Source: Pseudarthrobacter sp. fls2-241-R2A-127 (GTDB lineage Bacteria; Actinomycetota; Actinomycetes; Actinomycetales; Micrococcaceae). Taken from it: DNA of 64,000 nucleotides. The position numbers were made by a program, and so were the translations under genes. The stretch lies in assembly GCF_030209355.1 (NCBI RefSeq), contig NZ_JARVSF010000007.1, positions 18,640 to 82,639 on the forward strand, given 5' to 3'. Under the pieces are notes generated by a model, which saw nothing but the letters and a program-made list of their open reading frames with translations, was not told where the DNA came from and made no database searches. Position 1 is the stretch's first letter, and every line of letters begins with the position of its first letter. Shown piece after piece: positions 25,357-35,490 of this stretch.

Positions 25357-27926
25357 CCGTCGCTGCCGTCCGGGAGCACGTCGGCGGCACGCGCGCGCAG
25401 GGCACGGGCCACGCCGTCGCGGTTTTCCAGCATCATCCGCCGCAGCGCGGCGCTTTCCGCAGGCAGTGACGCCAGGAAGGTGTCCGTCTGGTCGATGGTA
25501 GCCTGCGTGGTCAGCAGCGCTGGGTAGAGGCCGACGACGATCTGCTGGGCGAGTGCGTGGGTCCGGGTTGCCACGATGGCCGGCACCGCTGCGAAATACT
25601 TCTCCGCGTAGGGCTCCAGGAGCGACCGGTCACGGACCCGCATGAAGCCTGCCACGGCCGATCCTTGCAGCGCGTTGGACAGTTCGCCCTTGACCACGAT
25701 CGACTCCCAGGCGGCCGCTTTTGCCTCAGCCGTGGGAAGCGCGGCCTTGGCCAAGGCGGCGGCATTCTGCCCGCTGGCGGTGTTGTCCCGCGCCAACTCG
25801 GCGTCGATGCCGTCCTGGCCCATCCGGCCGCCGGCCACCAGCGACGCCACAAGTTCCCAGCGGAGGTCCTGGTCAATGGCCAGCCCGTCCAGGGCGGCCG
25901 AGCCGTCCAGCAGGCCCGCCACCCGGTCCAGCTGTGACGCACTGCGGGCCAGGAGTGCAAAGGACTTCACGAACTGCAGCTGCGCGTCGGAACCCCCGGG
26001 AACCTCCGACGCCAGGTCCCACAGCCGGTCTACGGCTGATACGGCGGTGGCTTCGCGGTGTTCCTCGGCCACATAGAAGTTCAGGGTGGTGGCCAGCTGG
26101 CGCAGCTGGACCAGGATCACCGAGGAGTCCGTCTCTGCGGCGATGTTGGCCAGGATCAGCTCCACGTACGTCCGGGCCGGAGCCTGGCCGTCCCGGGCCG
26201 CGTCCCACGCCGAATTCCAGACGAGGGTCCGGGGCAGGCTGTCCTCAAAGTCCTTGAGGTGTGCGGTGGCGGTAGCCAGGGACTTCGGGTCCAGCCGGAC
26301 CTTGGCGTAGGCGAGATCGTCGTCGTTGACGAGGATCAGGTCCGGCTGCGCCAAGCCGGCGACGCCCGGCACGTCCGTGCGTTCGCCGTCGACATCCAGC
26401 TCCTCGCGGTGCACCCGCTCCAGCTTCCCGGCGTCGGAGAGGTTGTAGAAGCCCACGGCAAGGCGGTGCGGCCGGATGGTGGGCCACTCCGGAACCGCGG
26501 ACTGCACGATCGCCAGTGACTTCAGTGTCCCGTCCGCGTCCACGTCCAGCTCGGGGGTGAGGGTGTTGACGCCCGCCGTCTCCAGCCACTGCCGGCCCCA
26601 GCCGTCAAGGTCGCGTCCGCTCGCCTTCTCCAGCTCCACCAGCAGGTCGCGCAGTTCGGTGTTCTGCCAGGAATGCTTGGCGAAGTACTCCCGGACGCCG
26701 GCCATGAACTGTTCAGGACCCACCCAGGCAACCAGCTGCCGGAGCACCGAGGCGCCCTTGGCGTAGGTGATGCCGTCGAAGTTGACCTCGACGTCCTGCA
26801 GGTCGTTGATCTCCGCGAAGATGGGGTGGGTGGTGGGGAGCTGGTCCTGGCGGTAGGCCCAGGACTTCTCCACCGAAGCGAACGTGGTCCAGGCGCTGGT
26901 GAAGGACGTGGCCTCCACTGCCGCCAGGTGGGACATGTACTCCGCAAAGGACTCGTTGAGCCAGAGGTCGTTCCACCACCGCATGGTCACCAGGTCCCCG
27001 AACCACATGTGCGCCAGCTCGTGCAGCACCGTGATGGCGCGCCGCTCGATCTGGGCGCCGGTGACCTTGCTGCGGAAGACGTAGCCCTCCAGGATGGTCA
27101 CCGCGCCGGCGTTCTCCATGGCGCCGGCATTGAACTCCGGCACGAAAAGCTGATCGTACTTTTCGAACGGGTACGGGCAGCCGAACTGTGCTTCGAAGAA
27201 CCCGAAGCCCTGCCGCGTGAGCTCGAAGATGTTCTCCGCGTCCAGGTACTGCATGAGCGACTTCCGCGCGAACACCCCCAGCGGGATGACGCGTCCGTCC
27301 GAGCTGGTCACCTCGCTGCGGACCGACTGGTACGGTCCGGCGATCAGGGCGGTGACGTAGGAGGAGAGTCGCGGGGTGGGCGCAAAGGCCCAAACCGACC
27401 TGGCTCCGCCGTCCTCCGCGGGCGGGGCCTGCACCGGCTCCGGGGTGGGGGAATTGGAGATCACATCCCAGTGCGAGGGGGCCGTGACCGTGAACGCGAA
27501 CGTTGCCTTCAGGTCGGGCTGTTCGAAGACGGCGAACATCCGGCGCGAATCCGGAACCTCGAACTGCGTGTACAGGTAGACCTCGTTGTCCACCGGATCC
27601 ACGAACCGGTGCAGGCCCTCGCCGGTGTTCATGTAAGGCATCTCCGCCACGACGGTCAGTTCGTTGTGTTCCTCCAGCCCGGGCAACTGGATCCGCACGC
27701 CGTCGGACACGGCGGCGGGGTCGAGGACGCGGCCGTTCAGGGTCACGCTGTGCACGGTCCGGGTTACGGCATCAATAAAGCTGGACGATCCCGGCACAGC
27801 CGTGAATTTCACGGTGGTGGTGCTGCCGAAGACCTCTCCGCCCCGGGTCAGGTCCAGGCTGACATCGTAGGACTCGGCGGTGATCAGTTCTGCGCGCTCA
27901 CGGGCTTCGGCGCGCGTCAGGTTCAT
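25353..27926 (-). CDS. pepN: Aminopeptidase N
   Basis: M1 zinc metallopeptidase of 857 residues releasing N-terminal residues from peptides in the cytoplasm. Motifs: GAMENAG (exopeptidase), HELAHMWFGDLVTM with the downstream Glu in LWLNESFAEY (zinc and catalytic site), and a long helical C-terminal ERAP1-like domain. I take the ATG opening MNLTRAEARERAELI, the usual family start; further open frame upstream has proline-rich, non-family sequence. Divergent from the DUF1648 gene. Confidence 0.95.
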   Translation of the reverse strand: MNLTRAEARERAELITAESYDVSLDLTRGGEVFGSTTTVKFTAVPGSSSFIDAVTRTVHSVTLNGRVLDPAAVSDGVRIQLPGLEEHNELTVVAEMPYMNTGEGLHRFVDPVDNEVYLYTQFEVPDSRRMFAVFEQPDLKATFAFTVTAPSHWDVISNSPTPEPVQAPPAEDGGARSVWAFAPTPRLSSYVTALIAGPYQSVRSEVTSSDGRVIPLGVFARKSLMQYLDAENIFELTRQGFGFFEAQFGCPYPFEKYDQLFVPEFNAGAMENAGAVTILEGYVFRSKVTGAQIERRAITVLHELAHMWFGDLVTMRWWNDLWLNESFAEYMSHLAAVEATSFTSAWTTFASVEKSWAYRQDQLPTTHPIFAEINDLQDVEVNFDGITYAKGASVLRQLVAWVGPEQFMAGVREYFAKHSWQNTELRDLLVELEKASGRDLDGWGRQWLETAGVNTLTPELDVDADGTLKSLAIVQSAVPEWPTIRPHRLAVGFYNLSDAGKLERVHREELDVDGERTDVPGVAGLAQPDLILVNDDDLAYAKVRLDPKSLATATAHLKDFEDSLPRTLVWNSAWDAARDGQAPARTYVELILANIAAETDSSVILVQLRQLATTLNFYVAEEHREATAVSAVDRLWDLASEVPGGSDAQLQFVKSFALLARSASQLDRVAGLLDGSAALDGLAIDQDLRWELVASLVAGGRMGQDGIDAELARDNTASGQNAAALAKAALPTAEAKAAAWESIVVKGELSNALQGSAVAGFMRVRDRSLLEPYAEKYFAAVPAIVATRTHALAQQIVVGLYPALLTTQATIDQTDTFLASLPAESAALRRMMLENRDGVARALRARAADVLPDGSDG

Positions 27927-28101
27927 ACCTGGCAAAGGAGGGCCTCCAGAGAAGTTTCGGTTGCCGGCCGGTGGTCCCGGGTGCGGCACTCTGCTGCATT
28001 CTTTCATCCTTGCAGTCCTTGGCAAGTTGCCCGGGTCACAGCGCGCCGCACCCTCCGGCCGTGTGGTTTCCGGAGCCGGGCGCAGGGGTAGCGTTGGATG
28101 C

Positions 28102-29121
28102 ATGGGAAAGCTGCTGGATTCCGTGGATGCCAAGGCGCTGCGCTTTGCCATCGGGTTCCCCGTCGCGCTCGCCGCCGCCTTCGCCTTCTGCGCCTGGCTG
28201 CTCCGCCCCGACCTTCCGGACCCGCTCGCGGTGCGCTGGACGGACGACGGCGGTGCCGCCTTTGCCCCGTTCGGCGCCTACGTGGGTACAGGGGCGGGGG
28301 CGATTGTCATTGCCGGCTGGCTGGTCCTGCTGCAGGCGGTTCCCCTGGGCAGGCCCGTGCTGATGCGCCGGATCATGATGGGTACCGGATTCTTCCTCAG
28401 CCTCTTCATCACCTCGGCCCTCGCGGCGGGCCTCATCGGCCAGGTGGGTCTCGCTGACGCCCGGCAGTCACGCGTGGACATGACCGTGCTGGCGCTCGGG
28501 AGCGGCGCTGCGGTGTCCCTGGGCGTCACCATGGCCATGGTCTACAAGGCTGACCGGCAGTGGTCCCATGACGACGACCGGGCCCTGCAAACAGCCATCG
28601 CCAAGGAGACAGATCCGGATCTCGCCCTGGACACGATCCGCTTGTGGGTGCATGCCCGTAGCTCGGTCTTCGTCATGATCGGCATCGCATCACTCTTCCC
28701 GGCGGCGCTCCTGGCCCTTGTGGTGCCGTGGCTGGGGATACTGCTGGTCCTCCTGGCCGCCGGCAGCGCGGCATTCCTGTTCGCCCGCGTCAAGGCCGAC
28801 CGCAGTGGCCTGCGGGTCCTGTTGGCCGGAGTGGTACCGGTTATGGATGTTCCCGCCGGAGCCATCTCCGCCGCCAGCGCAGCAGAGGTGAGGGCCGCGG
28901 ATTACGGCGGATGGGGCTACCGGCACCACCGCGGCACCGCGGCCATGCTGGTCAGCAGCGGGCCCGCCGTCGTGGTGCGCAAGACGGACGGACAGCGTTT
29001 GGCCGTGAGCGGCGGCAGCCAGGCTTCGGCGGCGCGGCTGGCCGATGTCCTGACCCGGGTGGCGGCCAGGGCACGGCGCGGGGGCGGCCCGCCGGCGCCC
29101 ACGGGGCAGCCCGAATCCTGA
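28102..29121 (+). CDS. DUF1648-type membrane protein
   Basis: 339 residues. Five or so hydrophobic segments: residues 15-35, 57-77, 88-113, 125-147 and a pair near 185-225. The loop DPLAVRWTDDGGAAFAPFGAYV is the DUF1648 signature, seen in membrane proteins including some regulators of two-component sensing. The C-terminal third is soluble (VVVRKTDGQRLAVSGGSQ) and ends Gly/Pro-rich. ATG at 28102. Function unknown. Confidence 0.75.
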   Translation: MGKLLDSVDAKALRFAIGFPVALAAAFAFCAWLLRPDLPDPLAVRWTDDGGAAFAPFGAYVGTGAGAIVIAGWLVLLQAVPLGRPVLMRRIMMGTGFFLSLFITSALAAGLIGQVGLADARQSRVDMTVLALGSGAAVSLGVTMAMVYKADRQWSHDDDRALQTAIAKETDPDLALDTIRLWVHARSSVFVMIGIASLFPAALLALVVPWLGILLVLLAAGSAAFLFARVKADRSGLRVLLAGVVPVMDVPAGAISAASAAEVRAADYGGWGYRHHRGTAAMLVSSGPAVVVRKTDGQRLAVSGGSQASAARLADVLTRVAARARRGGGPPAPTGQPES

Positions 29122-29207
29122 CGCCGGGGCAGTCCGAGTATCCTTATCGGTGTTGTTCCGGCCCCCGGGCCGGCCTGCCAGCCCACCGAACCGAACGGAT
29201 TTTGCTC

Positions 29208-29702
29208 GTGACAACTTCCCCTGCCTTCCCGCGGGTCCACATCGCCACCGACCACGCCGGCATGGAGCTCAGCGCCCACCTGGTGTCCCATCTGACAGGC
29301 AAGGGTTACGAGGTGGTGGACCACGGGCCCAAAGTCTACGACGCCCAGGACGATTACCCGTCGTTCTGCATCAACGCCGCCCTCGCCGTAGTCGCAGACC
29401 AGCAGGCAGGCGTGCATGCGCTGGGCATCGTGCTGGGCGGTTCCGGCAACGGCGAGCAGATTGCGGCGAACAAGGTCAAGGGTGTTCGGGCCGCCCTGGC
29501 ATGGAACCTTTCCACTGCCACCCTGGCCCGCGAGCACAACGACGCGAATGTCGTCGCTGTGGGCGGACGCCAGCACTCAGTGGAGGAAGCCACCGAACTG
29601 ATCGAGGCATTCTTGGCCGAGCCGTTCAGCAACGACGAGCGCCATGTCCGCCGGATCGGCAAGATCGCAGCCTACGAGGCCACGGGCGAGGTCATCGAGT
29701 AG
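29208..29702 (+). CDS. rpiB: Ribose-5-phosphate isomerase B
   Basis: Interconverts ribose 5-phosphate and ribulose 5-phosphate. RpiB/LacAB fold, 164 residues: VHIATDHAGMELSAHL at the N-terminus, VLGGSGNGEQIAANKVKGVRAAL in the active site, NDANVVAVGGRQHS late. As in actinobacterial RpiB, the Cys of other RpiBs is replaced in the GGSGNGE loop. GTG start. The stop overlaps the GTG of the next gene (TAGTG). Confidence 0.93.
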   Translation: MTTSPAFPRVHIATDHAGMELSAHLVSHLTGKGYEVVDHGPKVYDAQDDYPSFCINAALAVVADQQAGVHALGIVLGGSGNGEQIAANKVKGVRAALAWNLSTATLAREHNDANVVAVGGRQHSVEEATELIEAFLAEPFSNDERHVRRIGKIAAYEATGEVIE

Positions 29703-30661
29703 TGCCTGAGGGACATTCGGTCCGCAGGCTCGCCCGGCAGTTCGGCGACGTCTTCCTCGGTGAAACCCTCGCCATCTCCAGTCCCCAGGGCCGGTTCAGC
29801 GGGGGAGCGGCCCTGCTGGACGGCCACACGCTGGTCTCTGCGGAGGCGCACGGCAAGCACCTCTTCCTGCACTTCGACCACTCGCTGGTGCTGCATGTCC
29901 ACCTGGGTCTGTACGGCGCCTGGAGCTTCGGCGGCGACAGTACCTTCGCCGGCGCGTCCAGCATTGGGGCGCCGCGTCGGGTGGGGGAGCGGGAAGCTTT
30001 CGCTGACGGGGACGACGACGGCGGCGCAGCGTACGAAGGTCCGCCGCCACCGGTGGGGGCAGTCCGCGTCCGGCTGGCCGGGAGCCACGGCTGGGCGGAC
30101 CTGCGCGGGGCAACCACGTGCGAAACCATCACCGCCGAGGAGACCGATGCCGTCCTTGCCCGGCTCGGGCCGGATCCGCTGCGGAACCTTCGCGGGGACG
30201 CAGGCCGGTTCGCTGCTAACCTTCGCGCCCGGAAGACGCCGCTGGCAGCGATGCTCATGGACCAGAAGATCATTGCCGGGGTTGGCAACGTCTACCGCGC
30301 CGAAGTGCTGTTCCGGCGCCGGCTGGATCCGTGGCTTCCCGGCGCGGCGCTCCCGGACAGCGATGCCCGGAAGCTGTGGCGCGACGTCGTCACCGTCATG
30401 GCCGACGGCGTCACCGACGGGCGGATCATCACCACGCCGCCAAAGTACTGGACCCTCAACGGCACCACAGCGGCCAAGACCGCCGCAGCGGGGAATCCTG
30501 TGCCGCCCAAGGGGGCACACTTCCCTGCCCGCGAGGACGTCCACTTCGTCTACAAGCGGCAGGGCCTTCCCTGCCGGGTGTGCCGGACCATCGTGCTCGT
30601 CACCGACCTCGTGGGCCGGAACCTCTACTGGTGCCCTTCCTGCCAGCAGCCGCAGGCATAG
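29702..30661 (+). CDS. Fpg/Nei family DNA glycosylase (Nei2-like)
   Basis: Removes oxidised bases and nicks the abasic site. 319 residues. N-terminal catalytic pair PE in (V)PEGHSVRRL, H2TH region around MDQKIIAGVGNVYRAEVLFRRRLDPW, and the C4 zinc finger CRVC...CPSC at about 291-313. An acidic, Gly/Pro-rich insertion sits at about 80-115 (FADGDDDGGAAYEGPPPPVG). GTG start, translationally coupled to rpiB. Ends at a strong terminator. Confidence 0.92.
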   Translation: MPEGHSVRRLARQFGDVFLGETLAISSPQGRFSGGAALLDGHTLVSAEAHGKHLFLHFDHSLVLHVHLGLYGAWSFGGDSTFAGASSIGAPRRVGEREAFADGDDDGGAAYEGPPPPVGAVRVRLAGSHGWADLRGATTCETITAEETDAVLARLGPDPLRNLRGDAGRFAANLRARKTPLAAMLMDQKIIAGVGNVYRAEVLFRRRLDPWLPGAALPDSDARKLWRDVVTVMADGVTDGRIITTPPKYWTLNGTTAAKTAAAGNPVPPKGAHFPAREDVHFVYKRQGLPCRVCRTIVLVTDLVGRNLYWCPSCQQPQA

Positions 30662-30672
30662 GAGGCAAACGC

Positions 30673-30704
30673 AAAAGGACCCCTCAACTGAGGGGTCCTT
30701 TTGT
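30673..30704 (+). terminator. Rho-independent terminator after the glycosylase gene
   Basis: 14-bp stem AAAAGGACCCCTCA / TGAGGGGTCCTTTT followed by GTTT; it also sits at the 3' end of the convergent tRNA-Gly. Confidence 0.85.
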
Positions 30705-30708
30705 TTGG

Positions 30709-30779
30709 AGGGGACGACGGGAATCGAACCCGCGTAATCAGTTTGGAAGACTGAGGCTTTACCATTAAGCTACGTCCCC
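30709..30779 (-). tRNA. tRNA-Gly (TCC)
   Basis: Minus-strand cloverleaf: acceptor GGGGACG with CGTCCCC and U73, D-arm GCTTAATGGTAAAGC, anticodon loop CTTCCAA giving TCC, T-arm GCGGGTTCGATTCCCGT. CCA not encoded. Confidence 0.95.
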
Positions 30780-30910
30780 GAAGGAAGATCCGTTTTTCGC
30801 GGAAACTCCGGGCTGGCTGTTGAAGCCGGATACAACTAAACCTAATCCATGGCCTACGTGTCAAATGTGCATTCGCGACGTGTATCACCGTAGACTTGCC
30901 TGTGCACTTA

Positions 30911-30985
30911 CGGGGTGTAGCTCAGCTTGGCTAGAGCGCCTGCTTTGGGAGCAGGAAGTCGCAGGTTCAAATCCTGTCACCCCGA
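30911..30985 (+). tRNA. tRNA-Pro (TGG)
   Basis: Acceptor CGGGGTG with CACCCCG and A73, D-arm GCTCAGCTTGGCTAGAGC, anticodon stem CCTGC/GCAGG with loop TTTGGGA giving TGG, T-arm GCAGGTTCAAATCCTGT. It lies 79 bases before the trigger factor gene. Confidence 0.95.
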
Positions 30986-31064
30986 CTCTGCGGCCAGGAC
31001 CAGCAGGCCTGGACATCCATTGCGTTTGCAGAAACCCATCCCACAACCCAGGAGTACTTAGACC

Positions 31065-32459
31065 GTGAAGAGCGCTGTCGAGAACCTCACCCCCACGCGG
31101 GTCAAGCTCAATGTTGAGGTCCCCTTTGAGGAACTGAAGCCCAGCATCGACTCGGCTTACAAGACCGTTGCGTCGCAGATCCAGGTCCCCGGGTTCCGCA
31201 AGGGCAAGGTTCCCGCCAAGCTCATCGACCAGCGCGTCGGCCGCGGCTACGTCCTGGAGACCGCCATCAACGACGGCCTTAACGGCTGGTACCAGGCTGC
31301 CGTGCAGGAATCCGGCATCCGCCCCCTGAGCCGTCCCGAGGTGGAGATCACCGAGGTGCCCGATCCCTCCGCAACCGACGGCGGCCTCAAGTTCGCCGCC
31401 GAGGTTGACGTGCGCCCCGAGATTGAACTCCCGGACTACGCCGGCATCGAGGTCCAGGTGGCCGCTGCGGAATCCTCCGAGGCTGACGTTGACAAGGCAC
31501 TGGACGAGCTTCGCGGCCGCTTCGGTACGCTCAAGTCCGTTGACCGCCCCGCTGCCGACGGCGACTTCCTGACCATCGACATCACCGCCACGATCGACGG
31601 CGAAGAAGTCGACTCCGCTGCGGGCCTGTCCTACCAGGTGGGTGCCGGCACCATGCTCGAGGGCATGGACGAGGCCGTGACCGGCCTCAGCGCCGACGAA
31701 GACGCCATCTTCGACACCACCCTGGTTGGCGGCGACCACGCCGGCGAAGCCGCCCAGGTCAAGGTCGTCGTGAAGGCTGTCAAGGAACGCGAACTGCCCG
31801 AGGCGAACGATGACTTCGCCCAGCTGGCCTCCGAATTCGACACCCTCGCCGAGCTCCGCGAGGACCTCGCCAAGCAGGCTGCCGACTCCAAGATCGTCGA
31901 GCAGGGCGTCGAAGCCCGCGACAAGGTCCTGGACAAGCTCGTCGAGCTGGTTGAGGTTCCCGTTCCGGACTCTGTGGTCGAAGAGCAGCTCGAAGCCCAC
32001 TTCCAGGAGGGCAACGGCCACGGAGACGGTGAGCACGACACCGAAGAGCACCGCGAAGAGGTCCGCGCCAACACGGCCCGCGCCTTCCAGAACGAAATCA
32101 TCCTTGACGCCATCGCGGAGAAGGAAGAAGTCAACGTCAGCCAGAACGAGCTGATCGACTACATCGTCACCACCGCCAGCCAGTACGGCATGGACCCCAA
32201 CCAGTTCGCCCAGATCATTGATCAGAGCGGCCAGGTCCCCATGATGGTTTCCGAGGTCCGCCGCCGCAAGGCACTGGCCGTCGTCCTCGGCCAGGCCACG
32301 GTTACCGACACCGACGGCAAGGCTGTCGACCTGAGCGACTTCGTCCGCCCCGGCGGCGAGGAAGCTCCGGCTGCGGAAGCCGCTGACGCTGACGCCACCG
32401 AAGCGGTCGAGGGCGAAGCTGCCGAGGCAGAGGAAACCACCGCCGAGGCCAAGGCATAG
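31065..32459 (+). CDS. tig: Trigger factor, ribosome-associated chaperone
   Basis: 464 residues. N-terminal ribosome-binding domain with the signature [12 protein letters not shown], a central FKBP-like prolyl isomerase domain ([21 protein letters not shown] ... [23 protein letters not shown]), and a helical chaperone domain. The last 35 residues are an acidic Ala/Glu tail typical of actinobacterial Tig. GTG start behind AGGAG. Next to clpP1-clpP2-clpX as in most bacteria. Confidence 0.97.
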   Translation: MKSAVENLTPTRVKLNVEVPFEELKPSIDSAYKTVASQIQVPGFRKGKVPAKLIDQRVGRGYVLETAINDGLNGWYQAAVQESGIRPLSRPEVEITEVPDPSATDGGLKFAAEVDVRPEIELPDYAGIEVQVAAAESSEADVDKALDELRGRFGTLKSVDRPAADGDFLTIDITATIDGEEVDSAAGLSYQVGAGTMLEGMDEAVTGLSADEDAIFDTTLVGGDHAGEAAQVKVVVKAVKERELPEANDDFAQLASEFDTLAELREDLAKQAADSKIVEQGVEARDKVLDKLVELVEVPVPDSVVEEQLEAHFQEGNGHGDGEHDTEEHREEVRANTARAFQNEIILDAIAEKEEVNVSQNELIDYIVTTASQYGMDPNQFAQIIDQSGQVPMMVSEVRRRKALAVVLGQATVTDTDGKAVDLSDFVRPGGEEAPAAEAADADATEAVEGEAAEAEETTAEAKA

Positions 32460-32474
32460 TCCTTCCCTTTCGCA

Positions 32475-32515
32475 GCGAACGGCCCCTGGATCCTTGAGAT
32501 CCGGGGGCCGTTCGC
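32475..32515 (+). terminator. Terminator after tig
   Basis: 18-bp stem with one G-T pair (32475-32492 with 32498-32515) and a CTTGA loop, just after the tig stop. It separates tig from the clp transcript. Confidence 0.75.
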
Positions 32516-32556
32516 GTTGGGCCGAAAAGTGGGGCGTGCGCGCGCTGTTCGCGGAT

Positions 32557-32574
32557 CGTGCGCCGTCAGCGAAC
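32557..32574. promoter_or_regulatory. ClgR-like operator before clpP1
   Basis: CGC-CGTCA-GCG-AAC fits the actinobacterial ClgR box (CGC, five bases, GCG, then A/T A/T and C/G) except for the centre base. It is 97 bases upstream of clpP1. The wider region 32544-32577 is a 9-bp inverted repeat, GCTGTTCGC / GCGAACAGC. ClgR activates clpP operons in other actinobacteria; its presence here is inferred. Confidence 0.45.
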
Positions 32575-32670
32575 AGCAGTGAGTGCGCGAACAAATCATC
32601 CGTGAAACCGGTTAGTGTCCAAGTAGTGATTTTCAGTGATGTCACCGTCACCAGTGAGAGGTAAATAAAC

Positions 32671-33321
32671 ATGTCACAGCACTCAGAGGCACCCCGGATG
32701 GCGACCGTCGATCCTGCAGCCCAGGACAACTACATTTACAACCGCCTCCTCAAGGAGCGGATCATCTGGCTGGGCTCGGAGGTGCGTGACGACAACGCCA
32801 ACGCCATCTGCTCGCAGCTGCTGCTGTTGTCCGCCGAGAATCCTGAAAAGGACGTCTACCTCTACATCAACTCGCCCGGCGGTTCCGTCACGGCAGGCAT
32901 GGCCATCTACGACACCATGCAGTTCATCCCCAACGACGTCGTCACCGTGGCCACCGGCCTGGCAGCCTCCATGGGCCAGTTCCTGCTGTCCTCCGGCACC
33001 AAGGGCAAGCGCTACGCCACCCCGAACGCACGCGTCCTCATGCACCAGCCCTCCGGCGGCATCGGCGGCACGGCCTCGGACATCAAGATCCAGGCCGAGC
33101 TCATCCTGCACATGAAGAAGGTCATGGCGGAACTGACGGCCGAGCAGACCGGCCAGACCGTAGAGACCATCCTCAAGGACAACGACCGCGACAAGTGGTT
33201 CACCGCCACCGAAGCCCTCGAATACGGCTTCTTCGACAAGATCGCCGCACACGCCGGCTCGGTCTCCGGCGGCGGCGGAACGTCCAACTCCTCCTCCGGC
33301 GAATCAGCCTCGCAGAACTAA
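32671..33321 (+). CDS. clpP1: ATP-dependent Clp protease proteolytic subunit ClpP1
   Basis: Serine peptidase of 216 residues, forms the ClpP1P2 barrel. Catalytic Ser in [11 protein letters not shown], His in VLMHQPSGG, Asp in [18 protein letters not shown]-terminal processing region and a Gly/Ser-rich C-terminal tail ([14 protein letters not shown]). ATG behind GAGAGG. Followed after 37 bases by clpP2. Confidence 0.96.
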   Translation: MSQHSEAPRMATVDPAAQDNYIYNRLLKERIIWLGSEVRDDNANAICSQLLLLSAENPEKDVYLYINSPGGSVTAGMAIYDTMQFIPNDVVTVATGLAASMGQFLLSSGTKGKRYATPNARVLMHQPSGGIGGTASDIKIQAELILHMKKVMAELTAEQTGQTVETILKDNDRDKWFTATEALEYGFFDKIAAHAGSVSGGGGTSNSSSGESASQN

Positions 33322-33358
33322 CCGGCATCCAGAACCCCTTCGATCAGGAGCAAACACA

Positions 33359-34018
33359 ATGAACTACAACTTTGGGTGGTCCGCCGGGAATCTTCCGTCC
33401 AGCCGCTACGTCCTGCCTCAGTTCGAGGAACGCACACCCTACGGCTTCAAGCGCCAGGACCCGTACACCAAGCTCTTCGAGGACCGCATCATCTTCCTCG
33501 GCGTGCAGGTGGACGACGCGTCCGCTGACGACATCATGGCCCAGCTGCTGGTCCTGGAGTCCACCGACCCGGACCGCGACATCACCCTGTACATCAACTC
33601 TCCCGGCGGCTCGTTCACGGCCATGACGGCCATCTACGACACCATGCAGTACATCCGCCCCGAGATTCAGACGGTCTGCCTGGGCCAGGCCGCCAGCGCC
33701 GCCGCCGTGCTGCTGGCAGCCGGTACCCCCGGCAAGCGGCTCGCCCTGCCCAACGCCCGCGTCCTGATCCACCAGCCGGCGCTGTCCGGCGGCCAGGGTG
33801 GCCAGGCGTCCGACCTGGAGATCCAGGCTGCAGAGGTCATGCGGATGCGCTCCTGGCTGGAGGACACCCTCGCCCACCACTCCGGACGCACGTCGGAGCA
33901 GGTCAACAACGACATCGAGCGCGACAAGATCCTCACGGCAGGTGAAGCGCAGGCCTACGGCCTCATCGACCAGGTGCTTGATTCCCGCAAGATCAAACCC
34001 CAGGCGATCACTCGGTAA
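33359..34018 (+). CDS. clpP2: ATP-dependent Clp protease proteolytic subunit ClpP2
   Basis: 219 residues. Catalytic Ser in [14 protein letters not shown], His in [14 protein letters not shown], Asp in [18 protein letters not shown]. Distinct from ClpP1 in the active-site helix, as in actinobacterial ClpP1P2 hetero-complexes. Same transcript as clpP1; ATG start with AGGAG. Confidence 0.96.
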   Translation: MNYNFGWSAGNLPSSRYVLPQFEERTPYGFKRQDPYTKLFEDRIIFLGVQVDDASADDIMAQLLVLESTDPDRDITLYINSPGGSFTAMTAIYDTMQYIRPEIQTVCLGQAASAAAVLLAAGTPGKRLALPNARVLIHQPALSGGQGGQASDLEIQAAEVMRMRSWLEDTLAHHSGRTSEQVNNDIERDKILTAGEAQAYGLIDQVLDSRKIKPQAITR

Positions 34019-34196
34019 CAGTCCGGAAAGCCGGTGCAGGCCATGTTCATTTGGCCGCACCGGCCTTTTCATTCCACCCTTGGCGTCGAATGTGACCTAG
34101 AGTGGAAGATGTCACAAACCGGTCCCCGCTGGCCGGGAACGATTTTTCAGCAATGGCGCAGGGCTGCCTGGCAGCAGGATACTAAGGGGTTCACAT

Positions 34197-35477
34197 ATGG
34201 CTCGGATTGGCGAGAGCACTGATCTGCTGAAGTGCTCTTTCTGCGGAAAGAGCCAGAAGCAGGTCCGCAAGCTCATTGCCGGGCCCGGTGTCTACATCTG
34301 CGATGAATGCATCGAGTTGTGCAACGAAATCATTGAAGAGGAACTCGCCGAGGTCGCGGACCTCGGCAGCTTCGAACTTCCCAAGCCGCGGGAGATCTTC
34401 GACTTCCTGCAGGAATACGTCATTGGCCAGGAGCCCGCCAAGCGTTCCCTCGCCGTCGCGGTCTACAACCACTACAAGCGCATCCAGGCAGGCCATGCGC
34501 CCAAGTCAGGCAGCCTTGGTGACGCCGGGCACCATGACGACGTCGAAATCGCCAAATCGAACATCCTCCTTATCGGGCCCACCGGCTGCGGCAAGACCTA
34601 CCTTGCGCAGACACTGGCCCGGCGCCTGAACGTCCCGTTCGCCGTGGCGGACGCCACCGCGCTCACCGAGGCCGGCTATGTCGGCGAAGACGTGGAAAAC
34701 ATCCTCCTTAAGCTGATCCAGGCTGCGGACTACGACGTCAAGAAGGCTGAGCAGGGCATCATCTATATCGACGAGATCGACAAAATCTCGCGTAAGAGCG
34801 AAAACCCTTCCATTACCCGGGACGTGTCCGGCGAAGGAGTCCAGCAGGCCCTCCTGAAAATCCTGGAGGGCACGGTGGCATCGGTGCCGCCGCAGGGCGG
34901 CCGGAAGCATCCGCACCAGGAGTTCATCCAGATCGACACCACGAACGTCCTGTTCATCGTGGCCGGTGCGTTTGCCGGGCTGGAAGAGATCATCGGCTCC
35001 CGTTCAGGGCGCAAGGGCATTGGTTTCGGTGCCCCGCTCAACGAGGCCAGCAAGAAGGTTGACTCCTATGGGGAGGTCATGCCGGAGGACCTGCTGAAGT
35101 TCGGCCTGATCCCCGAATTCATCGGCAGGCTTCCCGTGATCACCACGGTCTCCAACCTGGACCGGGACGCCCTGATCCAGATCCTTTCCACCCCGAAGAA
35201 CGCCCTGGTGAAGCAATACCAGAAGATGTTCCAGATCGATGGCGTGGAGCTGGTGTTCGACGACACCGCCCTGGACGCCATCGCCGAGCAGGCCCTTGAG
35301 CGCGGGACCGGTGCCCGCGGCCTGCGCGCCATCCTGGAGGAAGTCCTTCTTCCGGTGATGTTCGATCTGCCCAGCCGTGAGGATGTCGCCAGCGTGGTCA
35401 TCACCGAAGACGTGGTGCTGCGGGGCGCTGAACCCACCCTGATTCCGCACGCTGCCAAGCGCCGCAAGTCTGCCTGA
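34197..35477 (+). CDS. clpX: ATP-dependent Clp protease ATPase subunit ClpX
   Basis: AAA+ unfoldase of 426 residues that feeds ClpP1P2. N-terminal C4 zinc-binding domain ([11 protein letters not shown] ... CDECIELC), Walker [16 protein letters not shown], Walker [12 protein letters not shown], pore loop GYVGEDVEN, and C-terminal [17 protein letters not shown] sensor region. ATG start. 178 bases downstream of clpP2, so it may have its own promoter. Confidence 0.97.
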   Translation: MARIGESTDLLKCSFCGKSQKQVRKLIAGPGVYICDECIELCNEIIEEELAEVADLGSFELPKPREIFDFLQEYVIGQEPAKRSLAVAVYNHYKRIQAGHAPKSGSLGDAGHHDDVEIAKSNILLIGPTGCGKTYLAQTLARRLNVPFAVADATALTEAGYVGEDVENILLKLIQAADYDVKKAEQGIIYIDEIDKISRKSENPSITRDVSGEGVQQALLKILEGTVASVPPQGGRKHPHQEFIQIDTTNVLFIVAGAFAGLEEIIGSRSGRKGIGFGAPLNEASKKVDSYGEVMPEDLLKFGLIPEFIGRLPVITTVSNLDRDALIQILSTPKNALVKQYQKMFQIDGVELVFDDTALDAIAEQALERGTGARGLRAILEEVLLPVMFDLPSREDVASVVITEDVVLRGAEPTLIPHAAKRRKSA

Positions 35478-35490
35478 CCGAGAGGACCCC

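Noticed and set aside
30885..32729. A 614-residue minus-strand frame across tRNA-Pro and tig
   Set aside because: Overlaps a tRNA and the clear trigger factor gene; antisense artefact.
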